The notes: generated by a model not told the origin, from the letters alone. A stretch of DNA of 64,000 nucleotides from Amblyornis subalaris (GCA_018881555.1 JACAXG010000063.1:4551930-4615929); one strand, 5' to 3'. Positions 38,968 to 52,800 are shown, counted from the stretch's first letter. A program made the numbers and translations.

Positions 38968-41019
38968 TGTTCATGAGAGCTTTCTCCTGTGAGACTGTAG
39001 CTGCCACCTAACCCAGTCAAGGTCAGGATCCACTGAAGTTTCAGTCACTGTTCACGTGGAAAACTGCTTTAGCTTAAATATCGCGGCACTTTTACCAAAT
39101 CAAAGCTGACGCAAGTTTTACAAGTTATATATTTTCCTGTCTTTCCCACTGGCACAGCCCTCTGGAAACACAAGGGAGGTGGGCAGCACCAAATAAACAC
39201 TGAGGAGCACAAGCTGGTTTCACACTTAATTCACTTGACCATTGAATTTGAAGGCAGAACCTCAGTGTCTCAGGAAGGTATGTTAGCAAGTAGGATCAAG
39301 AATATTCAGTTTCAAGTTTTCTGTGTTCTCCAGTTGGAATACTTTTACTATTGCCCCTCATCTCCTTTAAGCTGCTTTTACCATTTACACTGCATTGTGG
39401 TGAAACGTCACCAAATAAAAAGTTCCTGCCAGGTCAGTTGACAAATGCTGACATTAGAACCAAGGAAGGGATGGAAATGTCTTGCAGGCAGAGTGGCCCT
39501 GCCCCTCGGGCCAGCACTGGCCTCAAGGACATGATGAAACTGTGCCCCAAGGCTCCCTGTTCATCATTAAAGTGTGGGAAGGGCTGTGCTGCTTATGTTG
39601 CTGCTGAATTTGGACCACAGCCTTTGCACACCGATTTTAATCTAGAAGGAAAGACTGATGAAAATGCCTTTGAGATGTCCATGTAACAGCAACAGTGGTA
39701 ATTCATAATCACTGCCAACAATAAATACTCTATTGATCCGCAAGGATGGGACCCTGGGAACAAAATGCTTCCCGAAAGCCGAGCACTTACTCTTGTGATG
39801 CTTCCTTAAATGTCTTCCGGCGGTGGTCCTGCAGTGGCATCTCTCATTATTTGTCACAGCTGAAAGGCTGCTTCTGCTGCTCATTAGATGTTTTGTGCTG
39901 CACAACAGGTCTCAGGTTTACTCTTCTTTGAAATTCCCTCATGGATTTTTTTTTCCTTTTCAGAGAGTTTCAAAGTAGTCCTTCTTTACTGATCTTTCAC
40001 AAGCACTAAAACATTGGAAAAGCATACAGACTGTGACAGAAAACAATAAAGTTAAGGCAATTCCCAGCTGAGGGTGATATGGCACCATATATCCATCACA
40101 TGGATTTAGGCATTAGAGAGAAAATTAAGCAGCTTGTTGAAGTCGTGGCACCATGCCTGGGTGTTGGAAGGAAATACAACACTTCCCATCATTAAATGAG
40201 GATTTAATGTTCAGGATGTTCAAATGTTTCNCATTTTTTCTAAAGCATTAGCATGTTTGTTTAAGCAGTACAAACTGTCCTGTCCCGGTGGCCACTAGGC
40301 TTTGGCTGCAGCTGCCAGTGTGTTCTGATGGGCACTTGGACATCATCTGCACTTGTCTACTTTGCTTTGCACGGAGAAAATAGAATTTTTAAAGGGTCAG
40401 ATTGCTGACTGGTGAAAAGTGGAAATAGGTTCATAAAACCAGTGGTAGTAGGTGCAAAATTGTGTCACTGTTTTAGTTCTTTAAATTTTAGTTCTTCTAA
40501 TATTTTTTTCCACACAGCTTTATTTCTGCTTGCACCACATTTTTATTCAAGGGTAGTAAGATTCCAGAAATCAGTGTTTGTAATGTAAATTGTGACCTGA
40601 CTTTAATGTTAGCCTTGATCATTGTCTGCTGAAAAAGCTGTGCCTTAAGAAATACTGACTATGATAAATCCATCCCTACAGTGAAACATACAAAAAAAGA
40701 AAACACACACACACAAATAATTATTTATAGAGTCTGGTAGGGGACCAGAACAGCAAGAAACCTGAGGAGGAAAACCTTAAAACTCTCCTGTGCCAGATCC
40801 TGCAAGTCAGAAGCAATGTTAGTGACATTGAGTCTGTACAGGCAGACTCTGTGGTCCCTACAGGACCACTTATGGAGCGCTGACAGCTCTGGCCTCNGCG
40901 ACTGCCCTTGAAAAAAAACCACTTTATTAAAAAACTTCATTTTTGCTTTGCCTTCCCTTGCAGGTGGTTAAATTACATCCTTTGCGTGTGCTTGGAGATA
41001 TCCAGCAAAGTGCCGACAC
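38968..41019. other. Unannotated DNA
   Basis: About 2 kb with no recognised gene. A short (AC)n run lies at 40703-40715. A 111-codon frame at 39351-39686 has no signature. Confidence 0.5.
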
Positions 41020-41475
41020 CTGTGTTCAGGGAGCGCCAGCAGCTGGGAAAAGGGCTGCGCCCACCTGGCCAGAACCTTCTGGAAGGAGGAAGGGCAGAGC
41101 TCAGCTGTTTCTTGGTTTTGCTCCGAAAGGAAGCGTGGTCTTAAAAACCAGGGCTGTTTTTACCCCAGGATGATGGAGCCACACGTGCTTTCAGAAGGAG
41201 AGAAGGCAGCTGCACCGCTCCTGGGAAGTTGCTGGTAGGTGATGAGGATAAATTACGTGGGTGGTGAGATCAACCCTAATCCCTGGGGGGGGAGTGATTT
41301 GCTTTTAAATGTTGATCCTGCGTTTGTAGCCAGGACTTTTCCGTGCGCGAAGGGTGAAGGACAGCGGGGTGAGGCTTTCTCGTCCTGGCAAAGCGGGCCG
41401 GGGCCGCAAGGTGGAGCCGCGGCCGCGCTCCTGCGGCTCTGCCTCCGGCCCCTGCCTTTAATTCCCCAGGTTTTT
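41020..41475. promoter_or_regulatory. Small CpG island, probable promoter
   Basis: GC- and CpG-rich patch in AT-rich surroundings. The core at 41341-41460 has about 14 CpG in 120 bp, including GCCGCGGCCGCGC near 41425. CpG islands of this kind in vertebrates usually mark promoters. Just downstream, 41519-41530 reads GACAAC/GTAAGT, a strong consensus splice donor on the plus strand, which fits a 5' non-coding first exon transcribed rightward. The plus-strand open frame across the island ends before that donor, so coding content is not supported. No TATA box is evident. The gene it would serve is not identifiable in the window. Confidence 0.5.
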
Positions 41476-42939
41476 TTTCTTCACTTGGAGCTGTAAGCAA
41501 GCTGCTTTGGGAGGGATTGACAACGTAAGTGCTTCATTTCCTCTGAGCGATGAAAAGCCATTGCTCGCAGCTTCAAAGCAAGGGCTTTCCTGTGTTGTTT
41601 GTCCTTCCACAAGGACGTGGTAATACCAGGGTGGCTTTTGGAGTATCCTGAATTTGTGCGGTGGTAGTACGTGGGGGAAAAGCATTTCCTGGAGGACAAA
41701 CGAACATCTATCTTGTTTACTTTTAGTTCTTGAACAGGGTTAGAAGAGAAGAAAGGTGTCGAAGGGGAGGTTCTTCCCCTCACTCCCAAAAAAGGTTTGT
41801 TTCTCCCAAGAAAGAGAAGAAACTCTGGGTGCACGGTTTCAATCAGTGGTTCAGCCTAAGCAGGAATCCTANGGGGAATTGGAGCATTCAGTCTGCCAAG
41901 GACACTAAACCCAAGGATTTCAGTCCTGTTCCTCTTTGTTAATGTAACTATGACCTAAAAGACAAAACAACACACTTTAGTCTTTGTGAGGGAACTTGTT
42001 CCCCAATGTGGGGACCCACAGCAGAGTGGCAATGAGGCTATGAAGTTACTGCATCTGAAGTACAACCAGCTTCAGGGCTGAACGACAGGGCAGGGAAGNA
42101 GGATGTGAGGAGCTCTTTCAAGCCTGGCAGGAGTAACTGGTCTGAAGTAAGAATACCTTAAAAATAAAAAAAAAAGTCCTCAGTTATGACTGCCAGAGGA
42201 ACACCAAGAGCAGCTTTCTGATGTGAGGAAAATGTCGAAAACTGCAGCTAGCTAATAACATCCAGGCAATTTTTGAAAATAATCCGAGTTGCTCTGTCTG
42301 AACCAAGTTTCTGGGCATCTTCAGAGAATCTTATTTCAACTCTAAACCCTTATTTTAGGAATTAACTTAACATTTCAAAACAAGCTGTTGGAGTTTCAGT
42401 GGTGCTGCAATTTGCCATCTGCTATTTTTCTAATTCTAGCTTATGCTCAGATAAATTTGGCTCATTTTCACAAAAGTGTGTTCTAGGACTTGCATGTTCT
42501 GGCACTACATGATCCTCTTGGGTTTATTCATGGATTGCGTGGGTATGTGGGGATGGGGTCTCAGAACTGAAGAGGTTTCTGATGTCTGTTCTTAACCTTC
42601 CTGTTTTTCAAATTTAAGAAACAGTTCTAAACAACACATGTCTTGTTATTCTGAAAGGGAAGTGAGAGGAGGATCAGTCATGGTAGTCTCTGCTTCATTT
42701 GGTGCAGGTTTTGGTTATTTGACTTCCAGAACTCTGCTATCACTAACACTTCTACTGCTTTAGATAAAAGATATGCTCAGGGTTTTCTTTCTCTCTTTTT
42801 TTTAGATGTTGTTGCTGTTACGAAAGCATGAACTTCATAACTGATGGGCAGATTTCCAAAATGTGTGAGGGCTTAGCAAGGTTAACATTCCAGAGGAATA
42901 ACAATAAGGAGCATGTCTTGCTTCTGGTTAACCTAGCAG
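41476..42939. other. Unannotated DNA downstream of CpG island
   Basis: About 1.5 kb. It contains the GTAAGT donor at 41525 but no convincing coding exon. A pyrimidine tract ending in TTTTAG at about 42790-42805 is an acceptor-like site followed by a frame that closes after about 12 codons. Confidence 0.45.
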
Positions 42940-43002
42940 TTGTCAAGGGCTGGGCCTTCTCTGCATTCCGGGCTACTGTAATAATTTCCTGTGTTTCTGG
43001 GA
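42940..43002 (+). repeat. Diverged repeat, copy A
   Basis: A 63-nt segment beginning TTGTCAAGG and ending CTGTGTTTCTGGGA that reappears at 44317-44379 with about 9 mismatches and no gap. A weaker match continues upstream across a gap (GCATGTCTTGCTT here, GTATGTATTGCTT in the other copy). Family unknown. Confidence 0.75.
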
Positions 43003-44316
43003 CATTTGCACATACTGTATCCAATCGTATATACGGTTATGTTCTAACAGTTGCACTGAAGTTTCACACAAAGAATAGGGATGTTTGGATCAGAGTTCTT
43101 CCCTGGTGTGTTATGTCCAGGTGACTTCTGTCCCTGTTTTTTGGATCACGTGCTCTTAGTGTAATTGAAGTCTATCGTAGTACTACCTGCTCTTTACCAG
43201 AGAGAGCCTCGTGAAATGCTGCATGAAGGACATGCTTTTATTCTTTTATGGGCAGAACACCTAATCCAGTTTCCAGTCACACAGCTAATGTACTTTGGGC
43301 TGGCTGGGAACTGAGTCACAGCCATGAGAGAGCCAGAGAAGGAGCTGTGCTTCTATGGTTGTACTGTTAAACGCTAGGTACAATATATGGGAATGCTATT
43401 AATAGTTAAAAAGCAATTTAAGAGTAAACTTTGCTGTACAATGACACAAAACAAATATGTTTTCTTCCTCCCCTTCACAAAACCAAAGCTGGCTATCTGG
43501 AGACTTCTAAAATGAGTTGGCATTAGGAAGCTTCTTGAAGAAAAATTAAATGTGGGGTAACTAATAGAATTTATTGAAACTTGGGAAATTATATTGCCTG
43601 TTTCCAAGCACAGTAAGCTGAAATATTCCATAAGAGAGCACTGAAATCACTTGACTGTTACAGGCTTTTGTGATAAATGTACATCATGAGTGCACTTCTG
43701 GTCTTGCTGCAAACCCATAGCTGACTCTGTACCTGCAAACCCAGACCTTTTCACACCCGAAAAGGTCAACTGTTGGCTTTATTTGTAAGGCAGCACCTGA
43801 GATTGCCATGTGATTTATACCCATGGATGGGGCGAGTGTGTTTTACTCATGCTAGTACATGAAGAAGCAGCCAGGTTCCAGAACAGTCCTGTCTGCACCG
43901 TTCCACAAAAACTGAGCTTTTCACTGCTGCAGCTTTTGTTGCTGCTCAGCACCACCCATTCTCACCCTCTCCTGTGCATTGGCTCCAGTGCATGGCCAAC
44001 TCAGAGCTGAAGTGTCTGCCAGAAACCCTCCTGAGCTCACACCTTGCTGGGTTAGACAGCTGCCAGCTCTAGAAAGACAGTTGCATGCATAGCCTGAGGT
44101 AGGGAGTTCCTGCATTCAGCCTGTTTGTCTGCCCTAGACATTGCCCTCTGAACAAGGGATAATCAGACTAAAATGGAAGAGAGGTGACTGAGGTGGTCAG
44201 TCAGGGATGTCTTCTGACTGTCCTCTAATACAGCCAGGGGCATCAAAGCGTGGGAGCCTGGGAGAAAGAAACAGGACTGAGGAGGAAAGCAACTCTGTAT
44301 GTATTGCTTGGCTCGT
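43003..44316. other. Unannotated DNA between repeat copies
   Basis: About 1.3 kb between two copies of the unclassified repeat. It has no RT, gag or other retroviral-like frame, so it does not look like the inside of an LTR element. The longest frames are under 90 codons. Confidence 0.45.
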
Positions 44317-44379
44317 TTGTCAAGGTTTGGGGCTTGTCTGCATTCCAGGTTGCTTTAATAATTCCCTGTGTTTCTGGGA
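44317..44379 (+). repeat. Diverged repeat, copy B
   Basis: Second copy of the 63-nt segment at 42940-43002, in the same orientation and about 86% identical by eye. Flanking sequence on the right does not match copy A. It could be a fragment of an interspersed family or a local duplication. Confidence 0.75.
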
Positions 44380-46501
44380 GATTGAGTCAGGGCTGCAGGA
44401 CACCAGAGCACCACCTTTGACTTGGGAACTCTGTCTGCCCTAAATCTCTGGAGGCTGGAAGAATATTTTGGAGAAAGAAAACCTGTGTGCTCCATACATG
44501 CTCTCTCATGGTTATTTGCTGTTGGCTGCTGCAGAGGACAGGTACTGAGTCAAACAAAGGCTGGTTCAGACCCAGTGTGTTAAACACTTAGTGGGCTCAG
44601 GAAAGGAGTCAGACTCCCAGGAGTTGCACTGCCCTGCTCAGAGACAGTCTCCTGTGGTAGGCTGGCTGTGTGCAGGGATAATGCCAGGGGTTCCTTTTCT
44701 ACTCTGCTGTGGTTAACACCTGCTGGGCTTTAATCCTCTGAAGCGCTGAGTGTGCTTTATCCTGGGATAGGTAACTCTGTACTTCAGGCACCTCAAACAA
44801 AGGAGGTGGCTGTAGGTGCCACGAAGGAAACAAACCTTGGCTGCAAGAAGCAACTGGATCCAGTATGTGCTTTTTGCCCCCCAATACTACATTGCTCATT
44901 TTTTTTGAGGTTTCTGTGTAGCACAGTGCCTGTGCTTTATATATGGATGTTCATATAGCCACATGTGTGACCTCTGTGGGGTCACATAAAACATGATTTT
45001 GAAGTGTGCATCTCAATACTGCTCAGCACCCCACTGGAACAGTGCAAAAACGAAAAAATTTAAGAGATAAGTGAGTAGAGCAGCCTGCCAAATGCTGCTC
45101 AATTTTGCTCTAATGGCAAGGTGATTTCTGTATTTATAGGTGTTGACCCATCAGCAGCTATTTTGAAAGAAGCCAGGAATTTGGTTAGCAAATGCAATGA
45201 GAGCTAATACTTACAGTCAGCAGAAGGTTTTCAGTGTCANGCTACTGAGGAGCAAAGATTTCAGTGCTATTTATATTCCTTTTCAACTGAATTTTCAAGT
45301 ACTTTGCATCATTTAAGTCCAAGTATTGACAGATGTTGAATGTTTTCAACTACCAGTGGAGCCACATGGATGTGAGGTCAATTCCAACATAATGAGCTGA
45401 GCTCATAAGGTCAGCCCTATCCTGACTCCTTGAATAAATTTTACTGAAACACAATAATTTCACTTTAGTCCTCATCTTCTCCCATATTTTTTAAAAAAAC
45501 TCCTACCTAAGCAGAGAAAATCTGTACAGGTATTAGGCAAAGGAGAATGGTTATTAAAGAGTGGTTATTGTAGTGTTGTCTTGGACACCAGTATGGTCTG
45601 GATTGTGTTGTGATTAATGGCCTTATCAGAACTCAGAAAAATTACAGAACTTACACAAAGGAATGCAATATCCGCTACCAGCACAGAACTTAATAACGAG
45701 GCAAGGCATGAAACTGTTTGATGTCATTAATAAAATCTATCATGGGATGCAGGAAAGTATTTGCAATTGCATCAGTCCTTGAGAAAAAGGCAGACAAGAC
45801 AGCTGTGGTGATGGAAAAGATAATATATTAAAGAAAAATTAACATATCTTTGGGGATCATTTTAGCAGGAGGTGAAGGGAAGCTTTTCTTCATTAAGGGA
45901 AACTTTAGTTGTCTGAAAGCATGGAGAACATCATGGTTAGAAATCTTCTCTTAAAGCAAGCATTTTTACAAAGGACCCTCTCACACGTGCCTGGAGTTTT
46001 TTTTTAATCGGTGCTATTTCTTCAAGTGGATGTTTCAGTTGCAGTTGTGTCTTTACCTTTGTGTCAGCTAATGAGTCCCTGTGGAGAATTCACCCACTGT
46101 TTCTCTCATCTATTTCAACTTCTAATGTCCTATAGCAATGAAAATGAAGTGAGTGTTAAGGTTCTTAGCTTGTAGCTAAAGCATACTATAAGACTTCTTA
46201 AACCTTCAGAACTCGGAGCTATTGTGTGTTCTTCCCTTGCCTAAATTCTTGTCTGATTTTGTCTTTCCTTAAGCACTGAAATCTGCAAGCCTTGTGGCCC
46301 ATTCATTCTGTCTTGGCTTCATCCCCTTAAAAGATGGGGATGCTTTCATGATTGAACACTCCTGTGAAAAGGAAGACAATAGGCTTCAAGTCACCAGAGC
46401 AAGTAATGAGGCACAAGGTGCAAACACTGCATCTAGGAATAGCCCAAGATCTTCTCTGGAATGAGGCTAATTTTAGTATCCTGCTGCTACAATTCAGAGG
46501 A
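44380..46501. other. Unannotated AT-rich DNA
   Basis: About 2.1 kb with no recognised gene, repeat terminus or RNA. Confidence 0.5.
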
Positions 46502-46873
46502 GCAGCTGAGGGAACTGGGGGTGTCTAGTCTGAAGAAAAGGAGGCTCAGGGGAGACCTTATCACCCTCTAGAGGAGGATGTGGCCAGGTGGGAGTTAGTC
46601 ACTTCTCCCAGGTAACAAGCAACAGGATAACAGGAAATGGCCTCAAGTTGCGCCAGGGAAAGTTTAGGTTGGATACCAGGGAAAATTTCTTCAACAAAAG
46701 GGTTGTCAGGCATTGGAACAGGCTGTCCAGGGAACTAGTGGAATCACCATCCCTGGAAGTGTTAAAAAAAATACGGATGTGCACCTGGGGACATGGTTTA
46801 CTGGTGAACATGGCAGTGCTGGGTTAACAGTTGGACCTTTGAGGTCTTTTGCAACCTTAACTATTCTATGATG
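46502..46873 (+). mobile_element. CR1 LINE 3' end (plus strand)
   Basis: Begins 'GCAGCTGAGGGAACTGGGGG' (46502) and runs through 'GGAGGCTCAGGGGAGACCTT' (46540-46559), 'TTCTTCAACAAAAGGGTTGT' and a 'CATTGGAACAGGCTGTCCAG' block. It ends at 'AACTATTCTATGAT' (about 46859-46872), the CR1 3' terminus. It is 5' truncated and covers only the tail of the RT ORF plus the 3' UTR. 'GACATGGTTTACTGGTGAAC' (46791-46810) marks it as a different CR1 subfamily from the copy at 29.3 kb. Confidence 0.94.
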
Positions 46874-49800
46874 CTCCACAATGCCTTGCCAAATAAGTTG
46901 TGCCCAAACTCGAAGAGAAGGAATTCCCTGCTGCCACTGGCATTAAATGGATATACGGGGCATTGGGATAGAAGCACCCATTTCAGGCACTTGAAATCTG
47001 GCACAAAATAGAGAGGCAGAGATTGCAGAAAAGTGCAAAGCTGAGAGAAGCAGGAAGGCCTGCAGTATGTAAGATATCTACAGGGTTTTAACCACCCAAC
47101 ACTGGTACAAAATACTGAGCATGAACAAAATTCCAGGATTCCTTGTGAGAGGTTCCTGCTTTTGCCTGAGTCCTCAGTAAACTGACCACCCTCTGTGTTA
47201 GTGCTGCTGACAATGATGGTCACCATGCACAGCGTCCATGACTTGGAGGAAGCCTCAGTCTCATGGCTTTGGGTATTGATGACATCGTCTTGATCCTGCT
47301 CAGAGGAGGAGCAAAGGTCAAATTCCATTTTTTCTCTGTCAGCAAATTGGAGATATTCTCTCTTTCCTAGCACTCTAAACTGACACTTAAACATCTAGTT
47401 CTTACTAATGAGGAGATATTTTCATTGCTGTAGCTGAATGACTTAAAATAATTGAGAGCTCGCTGGGCACATGGCCAAAGCTCTGAGCTAGAAAAATCGT
47501 TTATGGATTTTTCTTGTTATTCAGCCTACTTGAAGCACCTACTGATGCAAGGCCTGGAGGTCACAGGTTGTCATAAAGCTGAGTGTGAGATTATTTTAAA
47601 TGAATCTCATCGAGTTGGCTTAGATTCATGTAAGACTGTGGTATATTCATTTACCCCAGCTAAGCTCATCTTTTTACAGGGCTTTCTTGGCTCACCTTTC
47701 TTCTCTCTGCTTTCAAATTTTTGTCAGTCTGAACCATCCAGTTGCAGAGGACTTGCAGAAGGACTACTCAACGAGTTGTATTTTGAACAAGAACCCTCAA
47801 AACCACTTGGTAGCAGTCAAGCGTGCTCTCTCAGGGTGCGGGCTACATCTGCTGCTTGCTTCTTGAAGAGTTTCTTCAGCTGTGACCCGTTCACTGCCTT
47901 CCAAGATGCTTGCCAGAAAAAAACTGCCAGATGCTTCTAAGATCCTGAAGAATGCACATTAACTGCATGTGACAGGACTTATTGCACTGCATGTCTGAAG
48001 GAGGAACATCTCTCAGATGATAAGTGTGTTCCTCCAGGCAGTGAAGTCTTGCACCTGTGTTACTCTGGTTTGAGAAGGTCTCTGCAGCCAGGAGCTGGGT
48101 TCATTCTGGGGTGGTGAATGATACCAAAGTTGGTTCAACTCTTAGACTGTTGCCACTAGCACAAGGAGGAGCAGAGGGTGGGAGCTGTGTGCTCACCTGA
48201 AAAGGAAACGNGTGGATGTTCTCCCTTGATTTGCTTGCTCTGCCATAAGAGTGGGTTGGGTGCTTTTTTTAGCATGGCACTGTTCTTGGGGCTGTTAAAC
48301 ACAGCACATATGCCCNTCAGCAGAATTCTGGTTCGTTCCCTTTCAATCCTCCTGATTATTTTTCAGGAGGTTATTAAAAAAAATCTGAAAGGAAAACACA
48401 CCTGCTAGGTGAAGACAGATTATTCAAGTGTCAGGAGAAAACCTCCTCCATATGCACTGCACTAAAAGCAAAAGACTCTTAAAATAGACTTCAGTGACTT
48501 GCATAATAATTGAAACACACTTTACTGTGGAGACAGCATCAGTGTAACTAAGGAAACTTTCCTGTCTGATGGTGGTGGATGAGGAAATGGTATATCAAAG
48601 TGCTCCAATCACTGCTTTAAGACTGTAATCTGTGTCAGTCAGATAGAACGCCTAATGTGCTCTCATTCTCACCATCTGCCCAACAATCAATTGAACTTAA
48701 TCTGAAAGTGATGGAAGAGCAGCTCTCAGTAACCTGAGCACATGACATTTATCATGTTTAATACCTACTGAAGAAAATGTCCGTTAATAAAAGGGTGCTG
48801 AATCCAGCACTAAAATAATAATGGAGAATTTCTTTAGGTTTCTGTCTTCATTTCTGTATAAAACTGTCAATGAAATGCTATCATCTTGCTTGTCAATGTG
48901 TAATTGTCTTTTAATGATTGGCTGCTAAGTAGTCATATTTTCACATTTACTGGTTTCAAAGGTGAAATCTTTTGATAAGACTTTCCTAGTCTGGAGGAAT
49001 TGTTTTACTGTCTTGGACTGTAGATGTATCTTAGATGCATCCTGTGCTTGGGTGAACCTCTCCTATCCACCTCCAACCTATGTTACGGACCTTTGCTTAG
49101 CTTCATCACTGTGAATGAATGCTGTGTTGCCTGATGAGTGAAGGTACATGCACAGACCTTGGTCATTACCATATCATAATGTCAGAACCGGATTAGTTTG
49201 GAGTGTGAGGGAAAGATGAGGGAGCAGCCTGTGGTGATTTTTGAATTGTCAGCTGTGGCTGTCTTGCAAAGGGTTCAACTTGCCTGGAACCTTCTTCGTG
49301 AAGCAGTAGCACAGCACGGCAGAGATGGTTCTTGCGGATGAAGTCTTTGGAAAAGCAGGGGCATGTCCTGTCTCTTGCCTTTCTAAAGATTGGCATCTTG
49401 GTGACATCCTCTTAATGCCAAAAAGCTGGTGTAGACATTGATCTGGACTCCGAACTAGTCAGGAATAACCAAAGGCATTGGCATGGGAGATGTGTTGATG
49501 CCATCCTGGGCTTAACTGACTGACTGTTTAGTTGGCTTGTTTTTTGGTTTTTGGGTTTTTTTCNGTTTTATTTCAGATGATAAATTCCAAATAGTTTCTG
49601 TAAGCTAGTTCTTCTTTGGCAGTTTCAGACATGAAAGCTAAGTCTTGGTGGCTAGGATCAGATCCCCTTAGATACATTAATACAAAATCAGATTCNTGAA
49701 GGCAGCGAAATCATGCTCTTCTATCCCATTATTGTGTGTAAGGAAGGTGTTTCAAAGACTTTTTCTATTAAAATTTAGAGAAGTAACTTTTTCTTTTCTA

Positions 49801-52800
49801 AGATCTTAATGAGATGACAACACTGACCATGAATAACGACTAACCACTAATCCTGAAATTATTTTAGTGGGANCATGAATGTAGTGATCAATGCATTTAC
49901 AAGTCATCCACCAAGACTAGTAGAGTGCGTGTCACAAAAGCCTGTGCACAATAGGAAATTTTCTGTTAGAGATATTTTTTGCTTGTGTTAAAGGTCATCT
50001 CTGTCTCATAGCGACTTTGCAATACGGAAAAAAGAAAGTCTTTTTTTCTTGTGAACCCGAGATTTTTAACAGTCTTGTTTTGCCTGTGATGCTTGTCAAA
50101 AATGAACTGTAGAAGGAAGGGGAGAGAGGAGTCTTAAAATCAATATTGAGAGAATTCTAGCCTGAGTGAAATCTAATCTGAGTGACATGTTCATCATCCT
50201 ATTTCTTTTAAATAAGAAGGGTAAAGATTCTGTTGCAAGTGAAGAAAACTAAGTTAAACTATGCTGGTTTGTCAGCCAGAGTCAGTCCTGACTGTGTGCA
50301 TGAAGCCAGTTCAAGGAGTGAAAAGCTGGATATTCTGTGTCCTTTGGACCTGTTCTACAGTGTGGGTGCTCAAAACACAAGTATTCTTTGTGGCAGACAA
50401 AAGTAAAAATGCCACATTGTTGCCTGAACCTGTAGAATACCAAATACAACAAAGATAGGAGAAGCTCCTTTTCATTTTGTAACTCAATTGTTGAACTTTG
50501 AAAGTTCAGTAAGTTTTTATTTTTTTCACTTGAGCGGGAGTAATAGCTGTGGAAGGTGTACACTGGTGTCACAAAAGAAAGTGCATAAAAAGGGAAGAGA
50601 GTCACGATTTCCATCTATGATGTTAAAGGCTTGATCTGAAAGGGTGTTTCATTAAAACAGGCTCTTGGTGTTCCTGAGCAACCTCAGGTTTACAATATTG
50701 CAGTTCTCCAACTCTCCTATTAGCCTGAAATAAGAACTTTCTATTTCCAGCTGTAACTAGGAGAGAAAAGTGGCAATGTTTACACTCGNTGTACACGGAT
50801 TTCACATTTGCATGTGGTTAGTGGAAACTGCCCTCTGGGAAAGGTAAGCCTTCACCTTTTTGCACTATCTCAGACCCAGTGGAGGACAAACATGTCCTGA
50901 ATAGTACTTTTGCAGCTTAGTGATTGCAGGATCCATTTCTTCANACTTGAGCTGTCAGCTAAGTACGTCTGAATTTTTTTTTGTTTAATAGATGCAATAA
51001 AATTTACTGCCCATTAAGTTTCTTTATGAACGAACTCTGCTTCACTCGAAGAAAGATGTGTAAATATACACCCCCTAACTTACAGTTTTGCCAAATCTTT
51101 CACGTTCCAACCCAGCCAGCTTTGACCAGCTAATGACATTGTTGGTCTCTGATGCAGACTCATTGGGTTAGCCTACTGGAAAGAAAACAGTCTAGCGAAA
51201 TGCAAAGGCAAAGCCTGGCAGCAGTGATGCATGAATTAGTGGTGTTAAGCTTCCTTTAGCCTCCATCTGTGTTCTCTTTCAGCTCTGCTAGATATTTATC
51301 TAGCAGGAAGGGGGGGAAAAAAAAAAAGAAGAAAGGAACTTTTGGCGATGGCATCTAGCAAGATTTCAGTAGGGGTTCTAGATTTCTCCTGCCAGTGACA
51401 TGACTTATGAGGTGAGATACATGGCAGCTTCAGTGGTTCTCATGCTTAATGAATTAAAATACAGAGATAATTGCAGTTGCAGAGTTTGAGAGGTTTTCCC
51501 TGGTTTTTTATTATTTGTCTTCACTTGGCATAGTATTTTACTGTAGTTATGTTTTATCTGATTTAGCTGCCTAACTGGAACTCATTGAAACTTATAAAAC
51601 ATTGTGGGAATTCTTAATGGTTATGGGGGGGAAAGTNGACAATGGAAATGAGAGCAAGAAGGATTTGAAGGGAAACCCTCATCTTTTTGAAGGGCAACTG
51701 AAAGCAGAAACTCTAAACATGGTTTAGGTGTTTTTTGGCAATTCTAAACCTTGAGATTTTAGGTGTCAGAACACTCTTCTCTATAAAGACCTGCTTAACA
51801 TTTAACAATACTAATNTACCATATATTAATCTGGTTTGGAGTATCATTCCTATAATAAGGAATTACCATCAAAGATTTATTTATTTAATAGGAAATAGTG
51901 AATTGTTGCATAAGAGTCTTACCCTCTCTCCCTGTTATTCCACAATTTCTTGAGAACCATGTGCCTAGTGGCACTGATGAGTTTTGTATGTTTTCCCACT
52001 GCATCATCAAACTTCATTGTTCCCTAAATTCTAGTCTAAAACCTGGGGAAGCTTAGCCCTTTCTTTTTTTTAATTTCTTCTTACTTCATGGAGGAACACC
52101 TGCTGCCTCAGGTGGTCCCTTCTGTGGATTGGAGTGGCTGTATTGCTATAAGAGAATTCACAATTCAGCTCCTTGTGCGATAAACAAAGCAAGGAAATAC
52201 AAGGTGCGTTCGAGTTTGTAATGTTCTCCAACAGGGCAGGAACTTTTTATCCCATCTGCTATGAAAGATACTCTCTTTTCATTTCAAGAAGATGGATATG
52301 AATCATGTGACAATGTATGTCTTGATTTAGGGTACCTATTAAATCTGGCTTAAAGGTTGATAGTGTTTCAGTTATTTTCTAAAAGCTTAGGTTTTGAACT
52401 ACAGGAAANAGTGGGGATTTTCCCTCTTTCTGATAGTGCTTTTTTGGTTTTGTTTTGAAACTGTAGTAAATCCATCAGGCTTTTAAAAAAGTCTTGTTAA
52501 TATCCTACAGGGTTGTGAACCTACTCTTGAATTAATTTTTTTCTAAATTAGTCCACAGATTCTTTCCTTTTTTTTATTGCAAGCAAGTATGTCTTCTGAC
52601 TGGTTTCTTTTTATTTCACTCTAAGAATGCCGGGAGTTTAGAAGTAATACAGCATTAAAAGCACCACATCATTGGAAAGAACTGTGAGTTACAATGGTGA
52701 TCAAATAATATATTGATTTTTTTTTTTCCCCCTTTAAATAAAAATGCCTTTTTCCACAAAAAAGAAGCCTTTCTTTGGAGAAGCTTGTGGAGGAGGGGGA

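Noticed and set aside
42790..42880. Pyrimidine tract plus AG followed by ATG as a coding exon
   Set aside because: The frame closes after about 12 codons and no consensus donor follows.
43003..44316. Inside of an LTR retroelement bounded by the 63-bp repeats
   Set aside because: No gag, protease or RT-like frame, no primer-binding site or polypurine tract recognised, and the repeats are too short for LTRs.
46861..47394. 177-codon minus-strand ORF
   Set aside because: No domain, signal peptide or conserved motif; its 3' end runs into CR1 sequence. A frame of this length is expected about once by chance in 64 kb at this base composition.
47452..47940. 162-codon plus-strand ORF
   Set aside because: Starts at TTG and has no recognisable motif; chance-length frame.
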